Shown piece after piece: positions 46,317-55,124 of a DNA stretch of 64,000 bases. The position numbers and the translations under genes were made by a program. The DNA is from JBBIOU01 sp037443205 (GTDB taxonomy: Bacteria; Bacteroidota; Bacteroidia; Flavobacteriales_D; UBA2798): positions 1 to 64,000 of the forward strand of contig JBBIOU010000008.1 in assembly GCA_037443205.1 (NCBI GenBank), in the 5' to 3' direction. How positions within the stretch are numbered: position 1 is the stretch's first letter; each line of letters opens with the position of its first letter. Under the pieces are notes generated by a model that had not been told where the DNA came from, made no database searches, and was given only the letters and a program-made list of their open reading frames with translations.

Positions 46317-47266
46317 AAATTACAGAACATTTAAAACAAGCAAAAAAAACATTATTTTCTATCGAAATTTTACCACCGTTAAAAGGTAAAAGCATACAGT
46401 CTATATATGATGCCATAGATCCTTTGATAGAATATAGTCCTTCATTTATTGATGTAACATATCACCGCGAAGAATATGTGTATAAAAAACGCGAAGGCGG
46501 CTATCTGGAAAAAGTATCCATGCGCAAACGACCGGGTACGGTTGGTATTTGTGCGGCCATTATGAATAAATATAAAATTGATGCTGTACCTCATATTATT
46601 TGTGGCGGCTTTAGCAAACAAGAAACCGAAAATGCACTTATAGACCTGCAATTTTTAGGAATTGATAATGTATTATTGCTGCGTGGTGATTCTATTAAAA
46701 CCGAACCCTCGTTTGTTCCCGAACCCGATGGCAATGCTTATGCCATTGACTTGGTTAATCAGGTAAGCAATATGAATAAAGGCATTTACCTGGAAGAAGA
46801 TATAAAAGACCTGCAACCTACTAACTTTTGCATTGGTGTAGCCGGATACCCGGAAAAACATGCTGAGGCTCCTAATATGATTAGCGATATTAAATACCTA
46901 AAAGCAAAAGTAGATGCTGGGGCAGAGTTTATTGTAACACAAATGTTTTTTGACAATAAAAAGTATTTTGATTTTGTAAATCTTTGCCGTAAAAATAATA
47001 TTAATGTACCCATTATTCCGGGTATTAAAATTCTTACATCAAAAAAACAGGCAACTACTTTGCCTAAAATATTTCATATAGATATACCTGTTGAACTTTA
47101 TGATTTGGTAGAAAAAGCGAAAGATGATAAAGAAGCAAAAGAAATAGGTGTTAATTGGTGTATTAAACAATCTAAAGAACTTATTGGGGCAAATGTACCA
47201 TGTCTGCATTTTTATACCATGGGCTTAAGCGAAACTACCGCCAGAGTTGCTAAGGAGGTTTTTTAA
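46313..47266 (+). CDS. metF: 5,10-methylenetetrahydrofolate reductase
   Basis: The 317-residue flavoprotein reduces methylene-THF to methyl-THF for methionine synthesis. It is a TIM barrel with SIEILPPLKGKSIQ at the start, FIDVTYHREE, DNVLLLRGDS, FCIGVAGYPEKHAEAPN and IVTQMFFDNKKYFDF (the substrate and FAD-binding motifs). Translationally coupled to lysS; the functional link is not obvious. Confidence 0.95.
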   Translation: MKITEHLKQAKKTLFSIEILPPLKGKSIQSIYDAIDPLIEYSPSFIDVTYHREEYVYKKREGGYLEKVSMRKRPGTVGICAAIMNKYKIDAVPHIICGGFSKQETENALIDLQFLGIDNVLLLRGDSIKTEPSFVPEPDGNAYAIDLVNQVSNMNKGIYLEEDIKDLQPTNFCIGVAGYPEKHAEAPNMISDIKYLKAKVDAGAEFIVTQMFFDNKKYFDFVNLCRKNNINVPIIPGIKILTSKKQATTLPKIFHIDIPVELYDLVEKAKDDKEAKEIGVNWCIKQSKELIGANVPCLHFYTMGLSETTARVAKEVF

Positions 47267-47282
47267 ATCCTATGTTTTAGTT

Positions 47283-48035
47283 TTATGATTTGGTCATGCG
47301 TTGCCTTTGCATCTCATATAATATCATGCCGCAAGCAACCGATACGTTGAGGGATGCAATATTGCCATGCATGGGTATTTTGGCTTTTTGATCGGCCATT
47401 TTTAAATATTCTGCAGAAATTCCCTCATCTTCCGAACCCATAATAATAGCCAGAGGAATATTGAAATCAACATCGGCAATATTTTTTACGCCTTTTTCGG
47501 TACAGGCAATGATGGTTAAACCTGATTCTTTTAAATAAGTAATGGTGTTTTTTAAATTGTCTTCGCGACAAACCGGTAGTGTGTGCAGGGCTCCTGCAGA
47601 TGTTTTTACTGCATCAGCAGTAACCAATGCGCTCCCTCTGGAAGGGATAACTACTGCATTAACTCCCATACATTGAGCCGTACGGCATATCGCGCCAAAA
47701 TTTCTGACATCGGTAATTCGGTCTAAAATAAGTATTACCGGCTGTAACCCTTGCTCAAAAAGTCCGGGTAGTAAATTTTCAATTTTATGATAATTTACCG
47801 GGCTAATGTAAGCAATCACTCCTTGATGGTTTTTTCTTGAAATGGAATTAAGTTTTTCGGCAGGAACAAACTGAAAGCTTACATTATTTGCTTTTATTTC
47901 TTTTTTTAATTCTGTAAACAGACTGTTTTCAATACCTTTCTGGAGTAAAATTTTATTTATCTCTTTTCCGGCTCTTAGCGCTTCAATAACAGCACGGGTG
48001 CCAAAAATTAAATCTTTATTATTTGTTGTATGCAT
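47283..48035 (-). CDS. rlmB: RlmB-type 23S rRNA 2'-O-methyltransferase (TrmH family)
   Basis: The 250-residue SPOUT methyltransferase has the N-terminal RNA-binding domain (LIFGTRAVIEALRAGKEI), SPOUT motif 1 (LDRITDVRNFGAICRTAQ), motif 2 (IIMGSEDEGIS) and motif 3 (IPMHGNIASLNVSVACGMILYE). Its likely target is the conserved G2251 of 23S rRNA, by homology. It is preceded on the same strand by the serine hydrolase gene with a one-base gap. Confidence 0.92.
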   Translation of the reverse strand: MHTTNNKDLIFGTRAVIEALRAGKEINKILLQKGIENSLFTELKKEIKANNVSFQFVPAEKLNSISRKNHQGVIAYISPVNYHKIENLLPGLFEQGLQPVILILDRITDVRNFGAICRTAQCMGVNAVVIPSRGSALVTADAVKTSAGALHTLPVCREDNLKNTITYLKESGLTIIACTEKGVKNIADVDFNIPLAIIMGSEDEGISAEYLKMADQKAKIPMHGNIASLNVSVACGMILYEMQRQRMTKS

Positions 48036-48036
48036 A

Positions 48037-49431
48037 TTATTTAAATAAACTGCCGTAATAATTTAATTGAGGTAACACGCTTTTTTCTCTTTTTAATTCG
48101 TATTGATATATAACTTCACCCAGTTTTTTCATAAAAGGAAAAGCTAATTCGTTATATTCATAGAGGTCGTCACCCAATACATTATTTTTATTGGTATAAA
48201 TTCTGGCTGCTAAAAAAAATTCAACATTATTTTTCGTGTCAAAAAAGTAGGCACAATCATTCGTGTATCCGTATGCTTGTCCGCAGATATTTATGGCTCT
48301 GACAGGAGTCGTTATATCGCTTGTATCATTGCCATTCATCAGAAAAAGTGTATATCCGTCTTCCGCAAATTCGTAAGTTTTATTTCTTATGTACAAGTCT
48401 TCTTGCGGATACAAACCCAGCAGTTTTAACAGTACTCTTTGTTCAAATCGGCTGAGGTTTAGTTTTTCTTTTCCTTCCAGGTGTTCGTTCATCACCAGTT
48501 TAATAAGTAATTTATTAATATCATACAAAGATATTCGGTTGTGCCCTGTAAAATTGCGTGGTTTGTTAATAATTTGTCCGTTAAGTAAATGTGCTTTGCC
48601 AATTGTTGCACGGTTGTATTTTGCGACAGGTCGTTCAGTAGAAATTTTCATTTCTTCGCGAGCAATAAAAATGGTATCATGGTTATATAGTATAAACGGG
48701 CGCGAAATATTTTGTTCGTACTCATCACATACTAAAAATTTTCTGGTTACGGCAATATCGTTTAATCGCAAATCTTTGCAACGCATGGTAATATAATCTT
48801 GTCCTACAAAATCAAGTATTTTATTATAACTTTCGTTATCGCTGTAAACAATCATGGCGGTAATTAAATCCTTTAAAGTGTATAATGAAGGTTTCAGGCT
48901 GATTTTTACAGCGGTTGATTTTTTTATCGGTTGTTCAGAATTTGCAAGTTCAGGATTAAGCAGTGCTAATTGTTCTTTTTCTATCCGGTATCTTTTACAT
49001 ATGTCTTGGAAGGTTTGCTTGCCATTAGCCCGAACATATTTATATGAGTAATTTTGGTACCGGTGGTTGTTGCAAAATGTATTTGTATCGAATTTTATGT
49101 AGTAATCCAGTCCTGCATCAGCATAATTGCTTCTTAGTTTTTCCAAAGCAAAAATTGCTACCGGCAACTTAACTAAGCTTGCAGGATAAAAATAATTTTC
49201 GCTGTTTCCGTATTTGTATATTGTAAAAGTAGGTGTGTTATCGGTATTTCTGTTTATTTGTGTGTAAATAATTTCTAATTGATAGGTATCTTGTTTTTTA
49301 AAAATTTTTTTAAATTCTTTCATCTGTTTAAATATTTCTTTCCAAAATATTTTAGAATTGGTTGCTGCTGTAAATTCCTGAGCAAATAATGAGTTAAGCT
49401 GAAACGTAAGCATCAATAAAAATACTCTCAT
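48037..49431 (-). CDS. Exported serine hydrolase (beta-lactamase-like) with LysM-like insertion
   Basis: The 464-residue protein has a signal peptide (MRVFLLMLTFQLNSLFAQ). The class-A beta-lactamase/transpeptidase-like fold shows S85-x-x-K88 in PASLVKLP and S197-D-N in VYSDNESYN. The third motif is not KTG but GQAYGYTND, as in a Bacteroidota serine-hydrolase group. Between the first two motifs lies an insertion (about 133-179) that reads like a LysM peptidoglycan-binding module, with NGKQTFQDICKRYRI and LALLNPEL. It may act on the cell wall; a beta-lactam function is not implied. It lies just downstream of the lipoprotein gene 49436. Confidence 0.8.
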   Translation of the reverse strand: MRVFLLMLTFQLNSLFAQEFTAATNSKIFWKEIFKQMKEFKKIFKKQDTYQLEIIYTQINRNTDNTPTFTIYKYGNSENYFYPASLVKLPVAIFALEKLRSNYADAGLDYYIKFDTNTFCNNHRYQNYSYKYVRANGKQTFQDICKRYRIEKEQLALLNPELANSEQPIKKSTAVKISLKPSLYTLKDLITAMIVYSDNESYNKILDFVGQDYITMRCKDLRLNDIAVTRKFLVCDEYEQNISRPFILYNHDTIFIAREEMKISTERPVAKYNRATIGKAHLLNGQIINKPRNFTGHNRISLYDINKLLIKLVMNEHLEGKEKLNLSRFEQRVLLKLLGLYPQEDLYIRNKTYEFAEDGYTLFLMNGNDTSDITTPVRAINICGQAYGYTNDCAYFFDTKNNVEFFLAARIYTNKNNVLGDDLYEYNELAFPFMKKLGEVIYQYELKREKSVLPQLNYYGSLFK

Positions 49432-49435
49432 AACA

Positions 49436-50632
49436 TCAGTTTTTTATAAATAGTTGCCAGCTTTGTTTTTTATCGCCCCAATGATAACCTAAATGATAAG
49501 GTAATTTTTGTACTTGTTTATTTTTTTGGTATGCGCTGTCTAAGTCATATTGAAAAGTATAATCTCCAAAATCTTTAACGGGACGAGTGTATTCACCAAA
49601 TAAAATGATATTCATTTTTTTATCATTCTTAACATATTTATATGGAATACCTGTGTCATCCTGAAAAATAGCATGGCTTTTATCAAGAATAAATTTTCGA
49701 ATTTTACTGAATGTTGAATAATGTAGTAAATAAGATGCCGATTTGATGAAAGTATTTACCGTATCAAACATTGAAATAAATATTTCTAATTCGGGTTTTA
49801 AGCCAAGACCTTTATCAGAAATATCGGCATCAAAATATAACAAAGTTTTTTCCTGGTTTAATTGGTGATTTTTCAGGATAAATTTTATGCCTTTTACACC
49901 TTTAAAATTTTTGGTTGTCCATAGCGAGTCAATCAGTTTACCTTTTTTATCAAGGGTTACTTTTTTTATTTGTCTTATTTCATGTCCGGTACGCGTAATA
50001 AACGTATAAAAAACAGGCAACACACCTTTGGCTTTGTTGCCTTGTAAATCAGCAGCCATATTTTTGGTGATAAAATAACTTTTATGATATACATCTCTTA
50101 GTGCATTATCTACACTTTCTAAAAATATTTGTCTGGTTTCGGGATTGAGTTTGGTAATTTCAGGTATGTCGCTGATAGGTTCCATAGCCATCATTATATA
50201 TGTTTGGGCATAAGGAAAAAAGTGATACAGGTGTAAAAAATCGGGGCCGGAAAAAGGGTAAAACACCGTAAAAGAATCTTTTAAATAATTGCTAAATACC
50301 AGTTCTCTCCATTTGTCTATAGAATCTAAACGTTGGGATTTAATTTTCTGCCAGTTTTTATCGCAGTTTAAAGCATAATTTTTCCAGTAATTATTGTTTT
50401 GTAGTTCAGTAAACGGGTTGTTATTGGTTTGTTTTAAACCTGCAATATATCGGGCAGTATAATCTACCACGCTGTCTCGTTTTGTTTCGGGTTTTACATT
50501 GTGCGGAACAGTATTTACCGTATCAATAAATTTATCATTGGTATTTAATGCTGAAGTATTTTTTTCGCTGCAAGAATTGAAAAATAAAATGCCGGGAAAT
50601 AAAAAATATATCATCCTGTTTTTAAGATCCAT
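49436..50632 (-). CDS. Lipoprotein of unknown function
   Basis: The 398-residue protein has a lipoprotein signal, MDLKNRMIYFLFPGILFFNSC, with Cys21 as the likely lipid site. An ATG at 50614 is an alternative but would remove the positive N-region. The mature protein contains VFYPFSGPDFLHLYHFFP, TFITRTGHEIRQIKKV and a C-terminal YHLGYHWGDKKQSWQL. I do not recognise a domain with confidence. Its start overlaps the end of the permease gene and its end abuts the serine hydrolase gene, so the three are probably one transcription unit. Confidence 0.8.
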   Translation of the reverse strand: MDLKNRMIYFLFPGILFFNSCSEKNTSALNTNDKFIDTVNTVPHNVKPETKRDSVVDYTARYIAGLKQTNNNPFTELQNNNYWKNYALNCDKNWQKIKSQRLDSIDKWRELVFSNYLKDSFTVFYPFSGPDFLHLYHFFPYAQTYIMMAMEPISDIPEITKLNPETRQIFLESVDNALRDVYHKSYFITKNMAADLQGNKAKGVLPVFYTFITRTGHEIRQIKKVTLDKKGKLIDSLWTTKNFKGVKGIKFILKNHQLNQEKTLLYFDADISDKGLGLKPELEIFISMFDTVNTFIKSASYLLHYSTFSKIRKFILDKSHAIFQDDTGIPYKYVKNDKKMNIILFGEYTRPVKDFGDYTFQYDLDSAYQKNKQVQKLPYHLGYHWGDKKQSWQLFIKN

Positions 50633-51974
50633 TTGGCTTTTTTAAGGCATAAATATACAGTAAAAGTCCGAGTAAAATAGTTCCTCCCGAATAAACCAGA
50701 TTCAGGGGCTTTTGCATGGCAAAAAATATTATCATCCACAGGGTTGCAATAATAAATATTACAGGTGTAATTGGGTAAAGCGGTGTTTTAAATTTTTCTG
50801 CCTGAGGCAATCTTTTACGCAACAAAAAAACACCAAAAACAGTAAGCAATGAAAAAATTAAAAGCGTTATACTGATATATTCTATGATACTACCCAGGTT
50901 GCTGAATAATACCATAACAATAGCTATTGATGATTGTAGTATGATAGCATTTACCGGTGTTCCGCCCGCGCTGTTTTTAGTAAGTTTATAAAATACCGGA
51001 TAATCTTGTCCTACCTTTTCGAGCACTCGCGGACCTGCAATAATCATAGAACTTATCGTTGAAACCAATGCCAGGCTAAACAAGCCCGAAAAAATTACTC
51101 CCACATCCGAGCCAAATAAATATAATGCCACTTCGTTGCCTATGTCGTATTTACCTTTTAAGCTATCCATGGGTGCAGCATATAAAAACATGGCATTTAA
51201 ACTTATATATACTGCAGTTACCAGTAATGTGCCCGTAATAATTGATCGCGGTATATTTTTTAACGGGTTAATTACATTGCCGGCTATGTATGCAGTTGCA
51301 TTCCAACCCGAATAGGCATACATTACATATACCAGCGCTCCTGCAAAAGCCAGGCTGCCAGTATAGGGATAGCTGTTGTTGGTGGGTGCAAACGATTTTA
51401 CACCCGAAGCATTACCAATAAAAAAGGGAACTGTACAAAAAAATATGATTAGTCCTAATTTAATAAGCGTTAATATAGTTTGCACGGCACCACCGGTTTT
51501 AACACCGGCAATATGTACCAACGATAAGATGATAATGACTGCGATAGAAACTATTTTATATAAAGGCAACGCAAAGCCGGCTATAAAAATTAAATCAGTA
51601 TCGTTAAAACCAAAAATAGGAGAGGAATAAGTACCCAGTGCTATTGCATTGGCACAAACCGGGGCGGCAAAACCTGCAAACAAAGAAATAAAAGCGCTGG
51701 CAAAACCCAGCGAAGGATGATAAATGCGTGAAAGAAACAAATATTCTCCTCCCGATTCTTTTAAAGTGGTGGCTACCTCGGCATAAACAAATGCTCCGCA
51801 AAGAGCAATGATACCTCCCGTAAACCACAATAACAGTATGGTAAATGCATCCGGAATACCGGCCGGAAAATCCAGTAATTGAAATCCCAGGGAGGTAAAT
51901 ACACCCGTGCCAATCATGTTAGCTACTACTACCGAAATGGCTGCCGTAAGTGTATATTTCTTTGCTTGATTCAT
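50622..51974 (-). CDS. Amino-acid permease (APC superfamily)
   Basis: The 450-residue protein has about 12 membrane helices. The first helix carries NMIGTGVFTSLGF, the conserved unwound helix-1 region that binds the amino group in APC transporters, and helix 6 has VMYAYSGWNATAYIAGNV. These identify an amino acid/polyamine antiporter-type carrier in the inner membrane. The substrate cannot be determined. First gene of a probable operon with the downstream lipoprotein and serine hydrolase. Confidence 0.92.
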   Translation of the reverse strand: MNQAKKYTLTAAISVVVANMIGTGVFTSLGFQLLDFPAGIPDAFTILLLWFTGGIIALCGAFVYAEVATTLKESGGEYLFLSRIYHPSLGFASAFISLFAGFAAPVCANAIALGTYSSPIFGFNDTDLIFIAGFALPLYKIVSIAVIIILSLVHIAGVKTGGAVQTILTLIKLGLIIFFCTVPFFIGNASGVKSFAPTNNSYPYTGSLAFAGALVYVMYAYSGWNATAYIAGNVINPLKNIPRSIITGTLLVTAVYISLNAMFLYAAPMDSLKGKYDIGNEVALYLFGSDVGVIFSGLFSLALVSTISSMIIAGPRVLEKVGQDYPVFYKLTKNSAGGTPVNAIILQSSIAIVMVLFSNLGSIIEYISITLLIFSLLTVFGVFLLRKRLPQAEKFKTPLYPITPVIFIIATLWMIIFFAMQKPLNLVYSGGTILLGLLLYIYALKKPNGS

Positions 51975-52086
51975 CCGGCAAAGAAAGTAAAAAGTTTTCT
52001 GTTGTTAACAAGCCGGGTAATTATTTTAATTCAAGAGCTATAATTTTGCTTATTATTCTGCATCTTTACAAACATAAACCTGATTT

Positions 52087-52830
52087 ATGCTACAATACGG
52101 ATTAGTTGGATACCCGCTTACACACTCATTTTCGAAAAAATATTTTACCGAAAAATTTCATACAGAAAATATTTCTGCCGATTACCTTAATTTTGAAACA
52201 GATGATATCACCGGAATTAAAACTATTATTGAAAATCACCCTTCGCTTAAAGGATTAAATATCACCATCCCATACAAAGAACAAATAATAAAATTTATTG
52301 ACGAATTACACCCCGAAGCAGCTCAGGTGGGCGCAGTAAATACCCTGCTTATTAAACGTGTTTCAACAAACTATCATACCATCGGATATAATACAGATAT
52401 TTATGGCTTTAGCCAAAGTTTAAAACCCTTACTAAAAAGCAATCATTACAAAGCATTAATTTTAGGTAATGGCGGAGCAGCCAAAGCAGTAAAATATGTG
52501 TTGAGACAATTAGGTATAGAAGTTTTTACGGTAAGTCGCAGCGGAACAACAGATTTTACTTACAAAGACTTAAACAAATACACGATAGAAAATATACCGC
52601 TGATTATTAATACAACGCCCCTGGGCATGTATCCGCATATTGATTTATATCCGCAAATACCCTTCGAATTTATTGGCGAAAAACACCTTTGTTATGATTT
52701 AATTTATAATCCGCAGGAAACATTGTTTTTGCAAAAAGCAAAAGCACGGGGAGCACTTATTTCTAACGGATACAATATGTTGATTTTGCAAGCAGAAAAA
52801 GCATGGGAAATATGGAATGAAAAACATTAA
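52087..52830 (+). CDS. aroE: Shikimate dehydrogenase
   Basis: The 247-residue NADP enzyme reduces 3-dehydroshikimate. Visible are the substrate-binding S14 and S16 (THSFSKKYF), catalytic K64 (ITIPYKEQ) and D104 (NTDIYGF), the dinucleotide loop LGNGGAAKAV and NTTPLGMYP. It is slightly shorter than the E. coli enzyme, normal for Bacteroidota. A TAATTTTG box at 52041-52048 precedes it with no clear -33. Confidence 0.95.
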   Translation: MLQYGLVGYPLTHSFSKKYFTEKFHTENISADYLNFETDDITGIKTIIENHPSLKGLNITIPYKEQIIKFIDELHPEAAQVGAVNTLLIKRVSTNYHTIGYNTDIYGFSQSLKPLLKSNHYKALILGNGGAAKAVKYVLRQLGIEVFTVSRSGTTDFTYKDLNKYTIENIPLIINTTPLGMYPHIDLYPQIPFEFIGEKHLCYDLIYNPQETLFLQKAKARGALISNGYNMLILQAEKAWEIWNEKH

Positions 52831-52841
52831 ATACAAATCAA

Positions 52842-53258
52842 ATGAACGAAGCAAAAACCATAGTTAATAAAATGTATAAAAACGATGCTTTTAGTCAGTG
52901 GTTAGGCATCGAGCGGGTAGCCGAAAAAGCAGGGTATTGTGTGTTACAAATGAAAGTGAACAAGCAAATGCTAAATGGATTTTTTATTGCACACGGAGGT
53001 ATTACCTATTCGCTGGCCGATAGCGCACTGGCTTTTGCATCCAATTCGCATGGACGCATGTGTGTGTCTGTTGAAACTTCTATTTCGCATCTGCAACCTG
53101 TTAAAGATGGAGATGTATTAACAGCTACAGCTAAAGAAAAAAGTTGTTCTAATAAAATCGCAGTTTATGAAGTAGAAATTAAAAATCAAAACGATATATT
53201 GGTGGCATTATTTAAAGGTACTGTTTATCGCACTTCGCAGGAATGGGACAAAAAATAA
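52842..53258 (+). CDS. paaI: PaaI-type acyl-CoA thioesterase
   Basis: The 138-residue hotdog-fold protein shows MLNGFFIAHGGITYSLADSALAFASNSHG, the hotdog helix with the catalytic Asp, and VETSISHLQPVKDGD. This matches the PaaI thioesterase that rescues CoA from dead-end intermediates of phenylacetate degradation. A PaaJ-like thiolase follows, supporting the call. It is 12 bases downstream of aroE. Confidence 0.85.
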   Translation: MNEAKTIVNKMYKNDAFSQWLGIERVAEKAGYCVLQMKVNKQMLNGFFIAHGGITYSLADSALAFASNSHGRMCVSVETSISHLQPVKDGDVLTATAKEKSCSNKIAVYEVEIKNQNDILVALFKGTVYRTSQEWDKK

Positions 53259-53263
53259 AATTT

Positions 53264-53291
53264 TTGTTTTGATTAAATAAATTTACTTTTG
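53264..53291 (+). promoter_or_regulatory. Probable promoter of the thiolase gene
   Basis: TTG at 53264-53266 and TACTTTTG at 53284-53291 (exact TAnnTTTG) are 17 bases apart. The thiolase ATG is at 53318, about 26 bases downstream. Confidence 0.5.
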
Positions 53292-53317
53292 CACCCCTAG
53301 ATATATTATTTTTTAAA

Positions 53318-54523
53318 ATGAAAGCGGTATATATAGTTAATGGTATCAGAACGGCTATAGGAAATTTTGCAGGAAGTTTGTCCACTGTCAGAACAGATGA
53401 CTTAGCTGCTCATGTATTGACAAAACTTATCGAAAAAAATAAACAAATTGATTTAAATGAAATAGAAGATATTGTAATGGGCTGTGCCAATCAGGCAGGC
53501 GAAGACAACCGCAATGTAGCGCGCATGGCTTTGCTTTTGGCAGGCATACCCTATACAGTACCGGGAGAAACCGTAAACCGATTGTGTGCTTCGGGTATGA
53601 GCGCTATTATGAATGCAGCGCGTATTTTGCAAACAGGCAATGGTACATTGGCAATTGCAGGAGGAGTAGAAAATATGACCAGAGGTCCCTGGGTTATTTC
53701 TAAAACAAGCACTGCCTTTGGTCGTGATGCACAAATGTACGATACAAGTTTTGGCTGGCGCTTTATAAATCCTAAGCTTAAAGAATTATATGGCGTTGAT
53801 AGCATGGGCGAAACAGCCGAAAATCTTGCCGATCTATATAAAATTTCAAGAAACGATCAGGATAAATTTGCATTGTGGTCGCAGCAAAAAGCTGCTATAG
53901 CAATGAATAACGGCAGACTGGCAGAAGAAATAACACCGGTTGAAATACCGCAAAAAAAAGGTGAAGCCATCATCTTTAATAAGGATGAATTTATTAAACC
54001 ATTAACCAACGCAGAAACACTTTCTAAATTAAAACCGGCCTTTAGAAAAGAAGGTAGTGTTACAGCGGGAAATGCTTCAGGATTAAATGATGGTGCTGCA
54101 GCCGTATTATTGGCCACCGAAGAAGCTATAAAAAAATATAATTTTAAACCTCTTGCCAGAATTGTTTCATCGGCAGTAGTTGGTGTTGAACCGCGCATCA
54201 TGGGTATAGGTCCTGTTAAAGCCACCGAAAAAGCATTGCAGCGCGCAGGCATAAAGCTAAATGAAGTTGATGTAATTGAATTAAACGAAGCATTTGCAGC
54301 GCAAGTGCTGGCATGCACCCGCAACATGGGGATAGCTGATGACGATCCTCGTTTAAATATCAACGGTGGAGCTATAGCATTAGGCCATCCGCTGGGTATG
54401 AGCGGAACTCGTATTACTTTAACCGCGGCTATTGAATTACAAAAAACCAATAAACGCTATGCCTTGGCAACTATGTGTATAGGCGTAGGGCAAGGTTATG
54501 CCATTGTATTAGAAAAAGTTTAA
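53318..54523 (+). CDS. Thiolase, PaaJ/PcaF-like (3-oxoadipyl-CoA or acetyl-CoA)
   Basis: The 401-residue thiolase has catalytic C90 (VNRLCASGMSAIMNAA), NEAFAAQ, H in GGAIALGHPLGMSG and C in MCIGVGQG, all intact. The start MKAVYIVNGIRTAIGNFAGSLSTVRTDDLA resembles 3-oxoadipyl-CoA thiolases of the phenylacetate and beta-ketoadipate pathways; a general acetyl-CoA acetyltransferase role is the main alternative. The neighbouring PaaI-type gene favours the former. Confidence 0.85.
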   Translation: MKAVYIVNGIRTAIGNFAGSLSTVRTDDLAAHVLTKLIEKNKQIDLNEIEDIVMGCANQAGEDNRNVARMALLLAGIPYTVPGETVNRLCASGMSAIMNAARILQTGNGTLAIAGGVENMTRGPWVISKTSTAFGRDAQMYDTSFGWRFINPKLKELYGVDSMGETAENLADLYKISRNDQDKFALWSQQKAAIAMNNGRLAEEITPVEIPQKKGEAIIFNKDEFIKPLTNAETLSKLKPAFRKEGSVTAGNASGLNDGAAAVLLATEEAIKKYNFKPLARIVSSAVVGVEPRIMGIGPVKATEKALQRAGIKLNEVDVIELNEAFAAQVLACTRNMGIADDDPRLNINGGAIALGHPLGMSGTRITLTAAIELQKTNKRYALATMCIGVGQGYAIVLEKV

Positions 54524-54586
54524 CAAAAATAGTATTGAGTTTACCGGGAATAAAAATCAATTATTAATTATTAAAATTTAGAAACT

Positions 54587-55057
54587 ATGAGTATGCTTAA
54601 GAGCTTTGAAGAACTTGATGTGTATAAGAAGTGCAGAGAGTTCAGACAGGAAATCTCTAACTTAGTAAAAAATTTACCGCAACACGAACAATTGCGTTTA
54701 CAGGCACAACTATTACGTTCATCCCGTGCCGTAACTACCGCCATTGCCGAAGGTTTTGGCCGCTTTCATCATTTAGAAAATATCCAATTCTGCCGCCAGG
54801 CAAGAGGTTCTATGATGGAAACTTTAGAAAATCTGATTATAGCGATGGACGAAGGATATATTACCAATCAACAATTAGAAGACCTTCGCAATAAGCAGGG
54901 AGAATGTTTGCGCGTGCTTAACGGTTATATTTCTTACCTTAAAAAAGCAAAAAACCGCGCATTTGAGGCTGTTCCGGTTTCTCCCAATTATCAGGAAAAC
55001 AACGGAAACGAAGCCAATGGAAACACCATAAACGAAGATTCATTTTTTAAAATTTAA
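54587..55057 (+). CDS. Four-helix-bundle protein (S23/IVS family)
   Basis: This 156-residue cytoplasmic protein matches the four-helix-bundle family first noted in 23S rRNA intervening sequences: FEELDVYKKCREFRQEI, LRLQAQLLRSSRAVTTAIAEGFGR and FCRQARGSMMETLENLI. The C-terminal tail is low-complexity (Asn/Glu-rich). The gene stands alone with no rRNA fragment here. The biological role of this widespread family is unknown. Confidence 0.85.
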   Translation: MSMLKSFEELDVYKKCREFRQEISNLVKNLPQHEQLRLQAQLLRSSRAVTTAIAEGFGRFHHLENIQFCRQARGSMMETLENLIIAMDEGYITNQQLEDLRNKQGECLRVLNGYISYLKKAKNRAFEAVPVSPNYQENNGNEANGNTINEDSFFKI

Positions 55058-55124
55058 AATAAATTTAAAATACAATTCCCGGTAGCTCAATTTATTTTTT
55101 CAGTTTTATTTTACATCCTATAAA

